From Megalobrama amblycephala (taxonomy: Eukaryota; Chordata; Actinopteri; Cypriniformes; Xenocyprididae), in NCBI RefSeq assembly GCF_018812025.1, contig NC_063054.1, forward strand, positions 30,555,806 to 30,619,805: a stretch of DNA of 64,000 nt, in the 5' to 3' direction. Positions 1-11,520 of the stretch are shown here, one piece after another. Numbering within the stretch: the first letter of the stretch is position 1; each line of letters starts with the position of its first letter. The notes under the pieces are model-generated. The model was given only the letters and a program-made list of their open reading frames with translations. It did no database searches and was not told the DNA's origin. Made by a program: the position numbers and the translations under genes.

Positions 1-1189
1 GGTCTTTTAAACAAATGAGATTTATATAAGAAGGAGGAAACAATGGTGTTTGAGACTCACTGTATGTCTTTTCCATGTACTGAACTCTTGTTATTTAACT
101 ATGCTGAGGTAAATTAATTTTTTGAATCTAGGGCACCTTTAACACACAAGCTTCTTCACCAAAATTCGCTGTGAAGAACGACAATGAATACCAAGGAAGA
201 GAAACATTCACCTTTCAGAGAATTGTGGCAAACAGATCAGCAGCAAAGAAAAAACTCCCATGAAGTATTGTGACTGATGCAATCAAGTCTGATATATATC
301 AGTTCTTTAGAAATTCATTAAAACAATGTAGAACAATGCTTTTAGGAAGCAAAAAAAAAAAAAAAAAATCTCCAAGAGTATAAAATAAGCACCCTATAAT
401 CTGGTGACAATGATATAATCTATCATCTAGACCCCCTGCAATTATCACTTGTGCCTCTAATGAATCTGGGCTCAAGTCCAGATAGATCTGAGAAATGGAT
501 TGTCTTTTATTCGTGCCCCCTGCAGAGATTCCATCAGTCTTTGTCCAATCATCAGTCATAAACAATGATGCCAGAAAAACCAATTAACCAATTAATGGCT
601 GTGTTTATCGCTCCATCCGTTGCACAAAGAGCCCCCAAAAGCCCAGTGGATCAATAGACAACACAGAACTCCTTCCAACCACGTTGTTTATGTTCTCAAT
701 TCAGCTTCGGCAAACATCCGATATTACTCCCATCAGTAGTCCTGAGAGGTCTAAATAACCAAGGATGACTTGTCACGTATCTCCCCTCAAAATATATGTG
801 TGTTTTGGACATCATCTTTATGTTGTGGGTGGTGGCCTTGCAGCCAGAGAAGTGTCTCTCTGAAGAGTAACTGGCACTTTTCCCAGATAGCTAACGCCTA
901 GGCTTCGGTTGCTGGATTCTTTTGGTGTAATGTCTTTGAGAGAGCTTTAAGGACACTATAAAGTTTTGTGTGTTAGCTTTGCAGCCATCTATGCTAGTGT
1001 ACTCGAAACAAAATTCACTCCCAGCAGATATTCACATTCAAAATTTGCTGCCAGAATAAGAATGTCCCTTCTCCTAAAACATTTATATAGGAGACAGGAT
1101 AGTTTTCCAGCAAATTGTTATTTAATACACCATTACAAAAAAAAATAATAAAAAAAAAAATAATAATAATACACCATTACAAAGTGGTC
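1..1189. other. No gene recognised
   Basis: I see no coding region or recognisable element here. A poly(A) run lies at about 351-368. Short open frames occur on both strands but resemble no protein I know. Confidence 0.5.
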
Positions 1190-1206
1190 AGTCATTTTTT
1201 TTTAAA

Positions 1207-1342
1207 GAAATTATTTTTTATTCAGCAAGGATGTATTAAATTGAATAAAAATGACAATACAGACTTTTACATTGTTACAAAAATGTTTATTTCAAATAAA
1301 TGCTGTTCTTTCTATTCATCAAATAATCCTGAAAAATGTATC
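1207..1342 (+). repeat. Dispersed repeat R1, partial copy
   Basis: The segment contains TTCAGCAAGGATGTATTAAA followed by text on ATGTTTATTTCAAATAAATG and an AATCCTGAAAAATGTATC-type tail. The same order of motifs recurs at 42822-43190 (+) and, reverse-complemented, at 6655-6905 and 16370-16745. It is a common interspersed element of cyprinid genomes whose family name I cannot give with certainty. This copy is cut after the first third and runs into a fragment of the fold-back family seen at 39-51 kb. Confidence 0.75.
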
Positions 1343-1344
1343 AA

Positions 1345-1420
1345 GGTTTCAAGAGCCCAACTAAAGCAAACACCAATCACCACAATGGTAACATCAAATG
1401 AACCAAAACAGATTATTATT
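1345..1420. repeat. Fragment of the 39-51 kb fold-back family
   Basis: The string GAGCCCAACTAAAGCAA followed by ATGGTAACATCAAATGAA matches the arms of the fold-back elements at 40190-40240, 44818-44860 and 46205-46275. Only one arm is present. Confidence 0.6.
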
Positions 1421-1448
1421 GCCACTTCCATAGACATAAAGTAATATG

Positions 1449-1480
1449 AATGTGTAATATTTTACTATTACACATTCAGC
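1449..1480. repeat. Short hairpin
   Basis: GAATGTGTAAT and ATTACACATTC face each other across about 8 bases, an 11-bp perfect stem. There is no poly-T tail typical of a terminator, and no function is implied. Confidence 0.6.
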
Positions 1481-1779
1481 GTTTGCTGTTTTATATTAAG
1501 AAATAATCCTTTTCATTGGATTCAAATTAAATAAGTTGACAGTTCTAACATCGTATCAATTCTAGTTTATTTTTTAATGTCATGTGTTACCATGATGGTG
1601 TTTAGTGTCTTTTTCAGCTTGTGGAAAAGCTTGTGATGAGCTTTGAGTCATCATGTGATTTTCCTCATCACTATTTGTTGTTGTTGATGGTTGTTAGTGT
1701 TTCATTGGATTTGAAAATTAACATTATATCAGCAAATGAAATGCGTTTTCTTTTGTGAATTTAATTTAAATCTGTAAAG

Positions 1780-2100
1780 CTTAAGATGTTGATACTGTAT
1801 TTTGTATGGTAAATTTCTGGCAACCACAGCTACCTTTTTTTTTAACAGCATGTTTTAGAGGTGATTGACTGTATTCTAAAAATTAATGTATGTTGAAAGT
1901 AAAAGATTTTATAGGATTTAAGGAGATTTTGTGTAGAATTACAGTAAGAAACTAATTAAGAAATTACTGTATTTTACAGTTTATCTATTTTCTCTGACTG
2001 TATTTTTCGCCCCTGCTGCCAGAAAATTACTGTTTTTTTATATACAGTGTATACTTCACTTTTTATGAGTGAAGTACAGTGTACAGTGTGCATGCAGGTC
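1780..2100. repeat. Degenerate TACTGTAAAA/TTGCCAG-type repeat
   Basis: Motifs such as TTACTGTATTTTACAG and GCTGCCAGAAAATTACTG resemble the repeat cluster at 46.7-47.5 kb. Termini are not clear. Confidence 0.4.
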
Positions 2101-3239
2101 GCATATGCACATTTAATTTTTTTTGCAGTAATTCGTTTATGAATCAAATGAAGTATACTTTGCAAGGCTGTGCACGTACACTAGCGTACGCGTAAAAAAA
2201 GAAGTATATTTTGGGCTTAAGAGGGAAATCTGCCATTTTAACAGCTTGTACTGTATGCCTTCATGCAGCCTAAAGTGTTCAGGTTTATGTAACTGTAATC
2301 TTCCTGTTGCATTCAGTCTAATCTCAGTCTTTTCCATTTCAGCCAGTGGTAAAAAATACGAGGCATTTTGGAGTCCGTTTCGGCTATTTTACTCATTATA
2401 TTTCCAAAGATTGTTGGCAGTTCTATAGCCTTATCTCGTTCTCCAAGGCCGTTTTTCCACCAATATAAGCATTTGCCTTCACTGAGAACATGTCAGCCAT
2501 AACAGCTCTGTACCTGCGACCTCCTGGAATCAGAGTTGCTCTAAATACCTCTGTCTGGATACGACTGTGAACAGCATGGCGTGTAAATAGGGGTTGTGTC
2601 ACAGCGCAGAGAGCAGCTCACAGCAGCTAACTGTATGGAAACAGAGGTTCACATTAGCATGTTGAAGAAATGCTGGAGCCATTTGCTTCAGACTATGAAA
2701 GACTGTATGTGAAAAGGGAATTAGCACAGCTCAGTATGTGTGTGTAGCCCATCCGTGATGAGCTGTATTCAGTAGAAGCTTTATCACCACAGAGTTATTG
2801 AGCATGCTGCTGGCAGTGGCTCTCAATATCCCCCGTAAAACTGTATTTATGTACCAGTCTTTTGGGATTGCACTTTCTTTGTGTTGAATTTAAAGGTTGT
2901 GTTGTACCAAATGCATCTTACTGCCAGCAGGAAAAGTGAGAATCAATGGCTGACAAGTTGAAGACTTTATTTTTCAATGATTTTATTTGCAATTGATTAC
3001 TTTCACATTCATTTTTTTTCCACATATAACAGCAGAAAAAAGGCATTCAAAATGTAGGCTTTTTTTTTTTAGAGCTGTTCAACCTTATTTATTTATTTTA
3101 GAGGCTATCAATGTTATTTTTAGCAGTGGTTGCTAAAGCAAGTATCATTATTTTTGGTCATATTTAGGCTTGGGAATCTGAACAAGCCTCTAATGCTAAA
3201 TATTATACTTTGATGCATAACTTGCCCTGCATCATTTGC
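2100..3239. other. No gene recognised
   Basis: Non-repetitive by eye apart from T-rich runs near 3020 and 3060. No gene, RNA or mobile element is recognised. Confidence 0.45.
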
Positions 3240-4395
3240 TAGAGTTATGACAGTCTAGCAACCACATGGCAACACTCTAGCAACCACTCACAACACCCAA
3301 CCACCAGAATGCTCTAGCAACCACCCAGAACACCCTAGCAACCACATGACAATGCTCTAGCAACCACCCTCAACACCCTAGGAACCACCCACAACACCCT
3401 AGCAACCATAGCTATGCTCTAGCAATCACCCACAACACCCTAGCAACCACCTAGAACACCCTGGGGACCACATAGCAACACTCTAGCAACCACTCACAAC
3501 ACCCTAGCAACCAGAGTGTTCTAATAACCACCCAGAACACTTTAGCAACCACATAGCAACACTCTAGCAATCACCCAGAACACTCTAGCAATCACCCAGA
3601 ACACTCTAGCACCCACATAGCAACACTATAGCAAGCACCCACAACACCCTAGCAACCACATGGCAACACTCTGACAACCACTCACAACATCCAACCACCA
3701 GAATGCTCTAGCAACCACCCAGAACACCCTATCAACACTCTAGCAATCATCCAGAACACCATTGCAACCACCCAGAACACTTTAGCAACCACATATCAAC
3801 ACTCTAGCAACCACCCACAACACCGTAGCACCCACATAACACTCTAGCAACCACTCACAACACCCAACCACCAGAATGCTCTAGCAACCACCCAGAACAC
3901 CCTATCAACACTCTAGCAATCATCCAGAGCACCATTGCAACCACCCAGAACACTTTAGCAACCACATAGCAACACTCTAGCAACCACCCACAACACCCTA
4001 GCAACCACATAGCAACACTCTACCAACTACCCACAACAATCTAGCAACACTCTAGCAACCACCTAGGATTCTGTAACAACCTCATTGCAACGAACTAGCA
4101 AAAACACCCTTAGATTTTTAGATGGTTCACCCAGGACACACTAGCAACCACATGGCAACACTCTAGCAACCACTCACAACACCCAACCACCAGAATGCTC
4201 TAGCAACCACCTAGAAAACCCTAGCAACACTCTAGCAATCACCCAGAACACCCTAGCAACCACCCTGGATTGTCTAACAACCATCCAGAACACCATAACC
4301 ACATAGCAACACTCTAGCAACCACCTAGGATTCTGTAACAACCTCATTGCAACAAACTAGCAAAAACACCCTTCGATTTTTAGATGGTTGCTGTC
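3240..4395. repeat. Minisatellite, about 21-bp unit
   Basis: Several dozen imperfect repeats of a unit close to CCCTAGCAACCACCCACAACA are arranged head to tail. Variants replace CCCACAACA with ATGGCAACACT or CCCAGAACA, so a higher-order alternation of three unit types is visible. Two longer blocks are themselves repeated inside the array: one with CACCCAACCACCAGAATGCT at about 3290, 3690, 3865 and 4180, and one with AGGATTCTGTAACAACC at about 4065 and 4328. The strand is very rich in C and A and poor in G. It encodes no protein. Confidence 0.9.
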
Positions 4396-5059
4396 CAAAC
4401 AATCTATTTGTGGACAGCACATAATAAAATCAATCTGATATAACGACATATAATATTGAGCCCATCATAGAAGTTAAAAGGCAAAATGGAACTGCAGTGA
4501 ACAAGAAAAACAATTATAATTGAAAATACAGTGCTAATTATCTGTGTGACTATCATGGGTAAATAACAGAAACTCTGAGGAATCATGTCATAATACTCCA
4601 GTAACAAAACATTAGAATGTTGTTAACCAGAGCTTTGTGGCACAAGTAGGATTGATTCTGCTTTAATTGTAGACTTTTGACAGCAGGTCTAATTGTAGTC
4701 TCCTCTTATGTAACTTGGTTTTTGCCTGCTTTAGTTTGAGGTGATGTTAATTACTATGACTAATTGCCTCAGGCTCATTTCCCACATGAGAAACTAACAG
4801 GTGTGCTGATGCTAACATCCCCCCTCTTCCTCCACCAATCTCACTGTCAGGTGCTCGAGTGGAAAAGGAAGAGTTTACATCCGTGTTCCACATGTTGATG
4901 GAGAGCAGCCACAGGAGAGCATTAGATGTCAGTGGACAGCCACAAATTAATACAAGAATAAATTAATAGACAAGGGAAAATGAGGGAATGAGGGAAAAAA
5001 ATCAGATTACATGGAGAGCAAATTTAGGGTAAGTTTAAGTACATGTTTTTCCTTTGTGT
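4396..5059. other. No gene recognised
   Basis: AT-rich sequence without recognisable repeat structure or coding potential. Confidence 0.45.
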
Positions 5060-5375
5060 TTTTCATGTCGAGACGACAATGTTGTCAAAATGATCCCCAT
5101 TCACACGGATCCATGAAAACGACCAAAAATGCTGCATTATTCATGCCAGGCCAGTAGATGGCGATGTCACTTTATAAAGAAACATTACGTTCCCGTAATA
5201 CACATGCATATCACGTCACTGTTTTCACAAATTCATGGATTTGTAATGTACACAGAGATGATAACGGTATCGTTTTCAAAAGTTTGCATTTTCAGGCTCC
5301 CAAAACGCCACTGTTGTGTAAATAAAAGGCGAAATCGCATAAAAATGGTGTTGTATAAACCAATTTGGGCTGCAG
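5060..5375. mobile_element. Decayed relative of the Harbinger-like MITE
   Basis: Internal sequence such as ATTCATGCCAGGCCAGTAGATG, CACGTCACTGTTTTC and TCGTTTTCAAAAGTTTGC parallels the MITE at 9455-10029 (for example GCATGCCAGAGCAGTATG and GTCGTTTTCAGATTTATCC). Clear terminal repeats are no longer present, so this is called an eroded copy rather than a complete element. Confidence 0.6.
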
Positions 5376-5824
5376 GTCACTGATAGACTTATGTTCAATT
5401 ATATAAAAATATACATATATTGTCTTCTAAAGCCACTTTTAAAATTATGTCTATTCAGTGATTTACCCATTGGCAACAATAATGCCTTTGAATTATCCAC
5501 ACTTCAGACGTTGTTGATACTTCAGTGGAACATAACAGATACCTTCATTTAGTACCATGAGCAATAACATTTTCTTTTACAACATGTTTTATAGATTTCA
5601 GGTTACTGTCTTCATAGCCCAGTATGTCACGAGGAGTGATTTTAATGAACAGTTTCAGCTCCCATTCTGCATGGATTCAATCTAAAATAAAAAGGAAGCC
5701 AGAAACCCATGCTAATCCAAGTACACAGTAGCACATGAGAGGAAGCTGTCAATGTTATTGTCGCCCAGGGCAACAAAATAAGGACGTTGTTATACTAATA
5801 ACTCATTCCTCTCCACAATTCCAG
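5376..5824. other. No gene recognised
   Basis: Nothing recognised except that the last 25 bases form a pyrimidine-rich tract leading to the possible splice acceptor described in the next entry. Confidence 0.4.
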
Positions 5825-5883
5825 ATGCAGACTCGACGGGGACCCTCGGCTGCCCGCTGCTGTCCCACCTATTTCGGGAACAC
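5825..5883 (+). CDS. Candidate single coding exon, gene unknown
   Basis: A 59-base GC-rich segment stands out in AT-rich surroundings. It is preceded by a pyrimidine-rich tract ending TCCACAATTCCAG and followed immediately by GTAAGC, so both splice consensus sites are present. All three forward frames are open through it; one reads ADSTGTLGCPLLSHLFREH. A 59-base exon would change reading phase between its two sides. I do not recognise the peptide in any frame, so no product is given. It could be one small exon of a host gene whose introns fill the window, or a chance match to splice signals. Confidence 0.3.
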
Positions 5884-6654
5884 GTAAGCATCACTTTTAC
5901 TTCCTGTGCAGACATGCATTGCACCCACAAGAGCACTGTCACTACACTACAATTGATTTTCCCTGTGTCTTTAATAAATACCCCACTGGGGTAACATTTA
6001 GTTGTAAAACACATACTCGCCTCATTGTTTTTGCTACGAATGATACATACTAATGAGGCTGATATATATTATTCCTAATTATACTTAAAAGCATTGTGTA
6101 TAGTGAGTGAGCAGCACACGCTAATTGATTTCTTAACTGTATATTGCTCACACAACATTAGAGATAGCAAGTCTATTACTCATCTAATTACAGGAAATTA
6201 TATAATTTAATTGGCTAATCAGAAAAGTGAATGTGTTTACAGGGTGTGTCAATAAAATGAATTACTTCATTGTCTTTGCTAGAATGGAGAAGTTTGTTGA
6301 AGTCAATATGTTGTGGGACCGTTTTTGCTGACTAAGATCCTGGACGGTTACTTTGTACACATTTATTGAGTCAACCCTGCTGAGTGTGCGTTATTCTTCT
6401 ATTGAGAGTGTGCAGCTGGCATATGGAGTCTCCTCTTGTGTTTACTTTAACTAAAGCGCTAGACACTGCTTTTGTGATGGCATTTTCTCATCTTCCAATC
6501 ATTTCAACCTTAAAACTAAGAATCACTGTTCTAAACAATGCTAATGAAAGTATCATTTCATTTAAAAATTTGGGATCGGTAAGATGTTGTAATGTTTTTG
6601 AGGAAGGAAGTCTCTTATGCTCACCTGGGCTGCATGTATATGATTGAAAATACA
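5884..6654. other. No gene recognised
   Basis: AT-rich, with no recognisable element. Confidence 0.45.
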
Positions 6655-6905
6655 GTAAAAACAGTAATATTGTGAAATATTATTGCCATTTAAAATAACT
6701 GTATTTTAAATTGTAATGGAAAATCTGCATTTCCAGTAGCCATTGATCCAGTCTTCAGTGTCACATGATCCTTTGTGCTGAGGCATGTTTTCATATCACC
6801 ATATTTGCTTTTTTGCAAAAGTTCTAGTAATACTCCTCTATTTCCAGTCCCATGACAACCATGAAAGCAATGGATATTTAATACACAGAGAATGCTGTTT
6901 AGTAC
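6655..6905 (-). repeat. Dispersed repeat R1, reverse copy
   Basis: AATATTGTGAAATATTATTG, TCTTCAGTGTCACATGATCC and related strings are the reverse complement of the 3' half of R1 at 43040-43190. The 5' part of the family is missing. Confidence 0.75.
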
Positions 6906-7611
6906 ATGCAAAATGAATGTTCTGTCAGCATCACAAACACATATTGTGCCTAGGGCTGCTGATGCTTCTAGGATTATTTACTATGATTATTTGTTTTGGG
7001 ATAATGACTTCTAGGAGAAAAAAAAATAAATAATACTGCTCTTTTAAAGAGCAAGTACATATGATGCCATTGCTTGTATTGTGCTCTACAAGTTTAGCTT
7101 CAGAAACTTTTAAAAGGCTCTATGAGGAACCTAAAGTGCTCAAAGAACCTTCAAAGTAACTTTATTTTGTTCAAAGACTCCTAGCTGTATCACTATAAGT
7201 AAAATGAAATATAATGCTGCATTGCTACTGCAGAGAATCTCTCCCAGAACTAGCACATTTCCACTTAATCGCAAGAGGACTGTGAATCAATGTTTGCTTG
7301 GATTTCTCATTAAAATTTCGAGACTAATTAACAAATGAAATAGATAAATAAATGCAATAGTAATGAGGTGAAAAGTGTAAAGTGCGATTGAAGGGCTCTG
7401 GAGATGAAAAACCTGTCTGCTAGAAGTTTCGAAAACAGCAGATGGAATGTTGCTGCAGGTACTGAGTGTTGGCACGTAGTGCAAACATCTCCATGTGAAG
7501 CCTCTCAATCTACATCAAAAGACAGACAGAAAAGATCTACTATTCTGGTTGCTGTGTTTATGGGTCTACCACTATTTTTTCTACAATACAAGAAAATACC
7601 AGTGAGATAAA
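6906..7611. other. No gene recognised
   Basis: No element or gene recognised. Short open frames overlap at 7287-7610 on both strands without similarity to anything known to me. Confidence 0.45.
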
Positions 7612-7614
7612 TTA

Positions 7615-9392
7615 GGCAACGTCTACATTAATCCGGAGACATTTCATTTAAAAACGCTCCCCATCCACACTAGTGTTTTCCAAAAGTTGCTCATCCACAC
7701 TCAGGGCCGGATTATCCATAGATGGGATTGGGCGAGTGTGCACTATCGTGTGCGGGTTGCGGGAGAATCAAATGATTCGCAGGAGTCCTGCAAAATAGAA
7801 ATATTTAAACATAAAATATCTAAAAACTACTAATTTTTATTCATATATTGCAAAAAGCAACAAGAACAACTAATATAAAATAAAAACGATTTGCAGTCGC
7901 AAGCATACGAGATTCTATTTATAGCCTAACTGGTGTTTGCAGTGTTGAGCAATGTAGCCAATCACAGACATATCTGTTGATTTCTGACACGCAATGGAGA
8001 CGCAATTATCAGGTGTTCATGTTAGAATACTCTCACCACTCAAAACGCCGGAGTTTTTATGCAGACAGTGCTGCATAAAAGAGCGGGACTGAATCCTGCG
8101 GGAGCGGGCGGGCGCGGGACTGAAAAATCTGTCCCATCCGATGTAGGTCTCTACATCGCGGTGCCCCCGCGTTCCCATTTCTCCTCCCCCAGAACACGAT
8201 TTCGCCCCTGCCCTCACGGAGGTCTGTGCATGCCACTGCATGGAGGACGCCAGGTTTATTCTTGCCTATTTATTTGGAAAATCTTATTAAAACCAAAATT
8301 ATAGGCCTATGTGGTGTCCCATGCACTTACAACCATCACAGTGCTATCGTCGGTGGCTGACAATTCTGTAATCTCGGTCAAATGCAGGCAATTTTCGCTG
8401 TGTATAAAACATACAATACGCTTCAAATGATTACATATATATGTAAATGTTCATGTGCAATTTTTTTTTTTTTTTTACCTAGGAAGCTCGTAGGCCTAAT
8501 TACGATATAATTCCAATAGCACGTGAAGGCAGAATTAACGATTTTGTATGCACAAATTCTAGAAAAAAGATTTTCTGCTTAGGTAAGACTTATTTACCAT
8601 TATTTCTCGGCAAATATGTGACGCTGTTGTCGATTTGAAATTTGTGGAACGGTTTTCTCTTTTAGATGGTTGCTTAGATGCTTGTAAAGTTCAGTGTGTG
8701 TTTTTTGCTGGTTGCTTGCAACAGTCTTTCTTGGGCTTGCTTATTGTTTTTTTTAACATATGGTTTTGCATGTAGTCCTCATATATGCCTTTTATGATGA
8801 AAATAAAGATATTTAGTATGACATGTTCATCACTAGCATATAAAGTGTATGGGGTGGGGTGGGGGGCACTTCAAATGTGGTCACCCTAGGGCACTACACT
8901 GTGTTAATCCGGGCCTGTCCACACTGAGACGTCTGAAAACGCATAAATCATAAACCTTATATTGTGCATGCGTAAAACATATTAAAAGCTCACGAGATGA
9001 TGCAGAGAGAGCAGATATAATAAAGTTCTCACGCTATTCTTCTAGTACAATTTTATTAGCATATGATCACATCACTCAACTGTTGCGTCCAGGTCGCACT
9101 CAAACTCGCATGGTTTAAAACGCAAAGGAGCATTTATATTGAGCAACACTGTTACAGTAAAAAGGCTTGGTATAACTATCTATGGGTACAATATGACTAA
9201 ACATGCGTCATTGTTTTCCAATACCTCTGTTTTCAACATCCATACTAAAATCAGCGTTTTCAAATTTATCCATTTTAGAGAGAGTGTTTCCAAAAAGCTC
9301 AGTTTTACTTGACAAAAACGCTATCTCAGTGTGGACAGAAGGTTAAAATGGACAGAGTTTTCAAACAAAAATGTATTAGTGTGGACATGGCC
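7615..9392. mobile_element. Harbinger-like MITE interrupted by a hAT element
   Basis: The left end reads GGCAACGTCTACATTAAT and the reverse complement of the right end reads GGCCATGTCCACACTAAT. The element is flanked by TTA at 7612-7614 and 9393-9395. A three-base TWA target duplication is the mark of the PIF/Harbinger superfamily. Subterminal sequence is rich in short GTCCACAC and AAAACGC motifs on both sides. The body is split by the 1216-bp hAT insertion at 7702-8917; without that insertion and its extra duplication the MITE would be about 554 bp, close to the 575-bp relative at 9455-10029. No transposase is encoded. The superfamily is inferred from the target duplication and terminal repeats. 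Confidence 0.8.
7702..8917. mobile_element. Non-autonomous hAT transposon
   Basis: The ends are CAGGGCCGGATTA on the left and, reverse-complemented, CAGGCCCGGATTA on the right, one mismatch in 13. The 8-bp direct repeat TCCACACT lies exactly outside both ends (7694-7701 and 8918-8925). CAGGG-type termini and an 8-bp duplication identify the hAT superfamily. The interior holds a GC-rich block at about 8080-8220, unlike its surroundings, but no hAT transposase motif could be read, so this is a deletion derivative. Short open frames in the GC-rich block are not supported as genes. Confidence 0.88.
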
Positions 9393-9404
9393 TTAATTTG
9401 ACTT

Positions 9405-9429
9405 ACACACGCACACACACACACACACA
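9405..9429. repeat. (AC)n microsatellite
   Basis: About 12 AC units with one interruption (CGCACAC). Confidence 0.9.
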
Positions 9430-9454
9430 ACTATCAAACGTGTCGGTACACTAA

Positions 9455-10029
9455 GGCTACGTCCACACGAAGCCAGAGCTTACCCTATCTGATCTTTTTT
9501 TCCTCGTTTCAAGAAATATCTGCGTACACACAAAACTACTGAAACGACTCAAAACGATGTAGTATGCATGCCAGAGCAGTATGTGGCGCTGTAATTCTGC
9601 CACAGAGATACACTAAAAACGAAGAATAAGACTTGGAGCATGCGCATAAACCTTGCGCGCTGTATACGAACTTTAGTAAAGTTTCAAAATGAAGCTTTAT
9701 TTTAATAAAGCTTTAGGCTCGGCAGCTTCTGCAGCACGAACACAAGCATGTAGTACGCTATTATTGTTGTTGTAGCCGTTTTGTGCTGTTAGCGGTGTCT
9801 TACTAGGGTCGACACGTGGGGTGATGACATCATCGTTTCACAAAATGTATGGATAGGCTGTACACACGAAAACGCAAAGGGCGTCGTTTTCAGATTTATC
9901 CACTCTGGGACCCGGTTTCAAAAAATACCGGTTTCACCTTCCGAAAACGCTGGATCCGTGTGGACGAAACGCCTATTCGAGACAAAATTTGTGCGTATAC
10001 ACAGAATGCGTCTCCGTGTGGACGGGGCC
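9455..10029. mobile_element. Harbinger-like MITE, 575 bp
   Basis: Left end GGCTACGTCCACACG, right end reverse-complemented GGCCCCGTCCACACG, two mismatches in 15. The target duplication TAA lies at 9452-9454 and 10030-10032. Interior motifs GTCGTTTTCAGATTTATCC and AAACGCTGGATCCGTGTGG resemble the element at 7615-9392. The 69-codon open frame inside it (9849-10058) runs out through the right terminus and is not a gene. Confidence 0.85.
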
Positions 10030-10216
10030 TAAGTACCTTTTGGCCCTCTAGTGGTTAAAAAACAAAACTGAATGCATTTTGCGCAAGAACAAAGAACAAT
10101 TGTTTTGGTTGTGCTTCGGCTCTGCATGATTGCGTGGATGAATATGGTTATCCTACTGCTCATAAAACATTCACTACAGGCTAAAGAGATGTAACCAGTT
10201 TAGATGGAAAAGATCT

Positions 10217-10999
10217 TGTCGTGGAAATTCTCAATACAATCTGACTTCGCCACTGACAATTCAAACAACCTCCAGTTGTCAATATAATATATAATACTCA
10301 GTACCAATACAGTACTACAGTACCTTCGAGGTAATTCCCATCCCGAATATAATACAATACAATACTACAGTATCTCGAGGTAATTCCCTTCTCGAATACT
10401 TCTAATACATTTCCAATATTTCGAGGTAATTCCCTTCCCGAAATAAGGTGACGGCGTCCCGTCAAGAAGCTACTATCACTACCTCAGTCACACATGAGCA
10501 CACAGGTCTTTAGTATCTATACACTCTCACCGTCCTTCTCAGGTGTACGCTGGTCCGACACAGGATCATTAATACTAACTCCGAGTATTACAGCCTCACC
10601 CCGAGGGCGACTCTATAGTCTTCCAACACTATCACTGTCTCTGCTGTGGTCTTTTGAGCGTAGAATCTTTAGTACTTCTATTCCTTAGCTGCGCAGCATA
10701 TGCCTGACACGACTTCCAAGTTGCTCTTTGTAGAAATGAAGTTTTATTTACGGCCGGGAGATCACTGGTCACAACAACCAAGTGAGTCTCCGAACAGAAA
10801 GGTACATACACATTTAAACCTTACAGTTGAGTAAAAATCAATGTCACTCAAGTCTTTTCAATGTGATTTGTTCTTGTGATTGGTTTATAATGATCTGAGC
10901 TGAGCTAATCAAGTGACTTTAGTAAGCTTACATGATCTTTGACCTGAGCATCCTTAGTCTGCATATTTCTAAAACCAGTACATAAATATTTCCATCACA
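10217..10999 (-). mobile_element. Solo LTR of a retroelement
   Basis: The 783-bp insertion begins TGTCGTGG and ends CCATCACA, giving TG...CA ends, and is bounded by the direct repeat ATCT (10213-10216 and 11000-11003). The related copy at 41 kb has a single ATCT at the same point, so the empty site is known. On the minus strand it begins TGTGATGG and contains AATAAAACTTCATTTC, a plausible polyadenylation signal, which is why minus orientation is preferred. About 10325-10445 holds three imperfect tandem repeats of a unit around TCGAGGTAATTCCCTTCCCG. No gag-pol sequence adjoins it. Family (Gypsy-like or endogenous retrovirus-like) is undetermined. Confidence 0.75.
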
Positions 11000-11480
11000 A
11001 TCTCAAGCTGACTTGCAGAAGACATTACTGTAGCTATATACCCATTAATAGACACGATACTTCCTTGAAAACAAATTCCAGCACAGTGCTACAACAAACC
11101 ATAATGAAATGACCCATAATAGATAATAGATATGCTTCACTCTGCTAGAGAGCTACATATGGCAGTATATCTGTTCAATAAAACAGTTGCTTTTACAACA
11201 TTGCTCGCAATCTCCGAAAAGCCAAGCCAATGTTGATTCTCCTTTTATTACGAGCTCTGATGCGTTCTCTTTTTGCCAGCAGACTTCCCAGAGGTTCGAG
11301 ATTTAACGTGCTCCATTGCTCATTGTGAAAACTGACCTATGCCACTCCCATGCCATACATGCGCCAAAGCCGGAGCAAATTTTCTCTATTTACGGATATG
11401 ACGAGACACGCACTAGTGAGTGACGTATGTACACTTTCTTTCAGTAAAAACCATCCTGACATAGTGAATCAGGGCAAGAC

Positions 11481-11514
<34 letters not shown>

Positions 11515-11520
11515 GTAATA
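11481..11520. repeat. (TAA)n microsatellite
   Basis: An uninterrupted AAT/TAA run of about 11 units, then one TAG-containing interruption. Confidence 0.95.

Larger units (their letters stand above)
9440..11480. repeat. Dispersed repeat A, split by a MITE and an LTR
   Basis: The text from 10033 on (CTTTTGGCCCTCTAG, GTGCTTCGGCTCTGC, CCAGTTTAGATGGAAAAGATC) matches the uninterrupted copy at 41166-41540. In this copy the Harbinger-like MITE 9455-10029 sits just before CTTTTGGCC, and a 783-bp LTR interrupts the sequence between AAAAGATCT and CTCAAGCTGAC. It continues past where the 41-kb copy can be followed, to about AATCAGGGCAAGAC. No coding capacity is seen. Confidence 0.75.

Noticed and set aside
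3240..4395. CRISPR array
   Set aside because: Units are contiguous and degenerate without spacers, and the DNA is eukaryotic.
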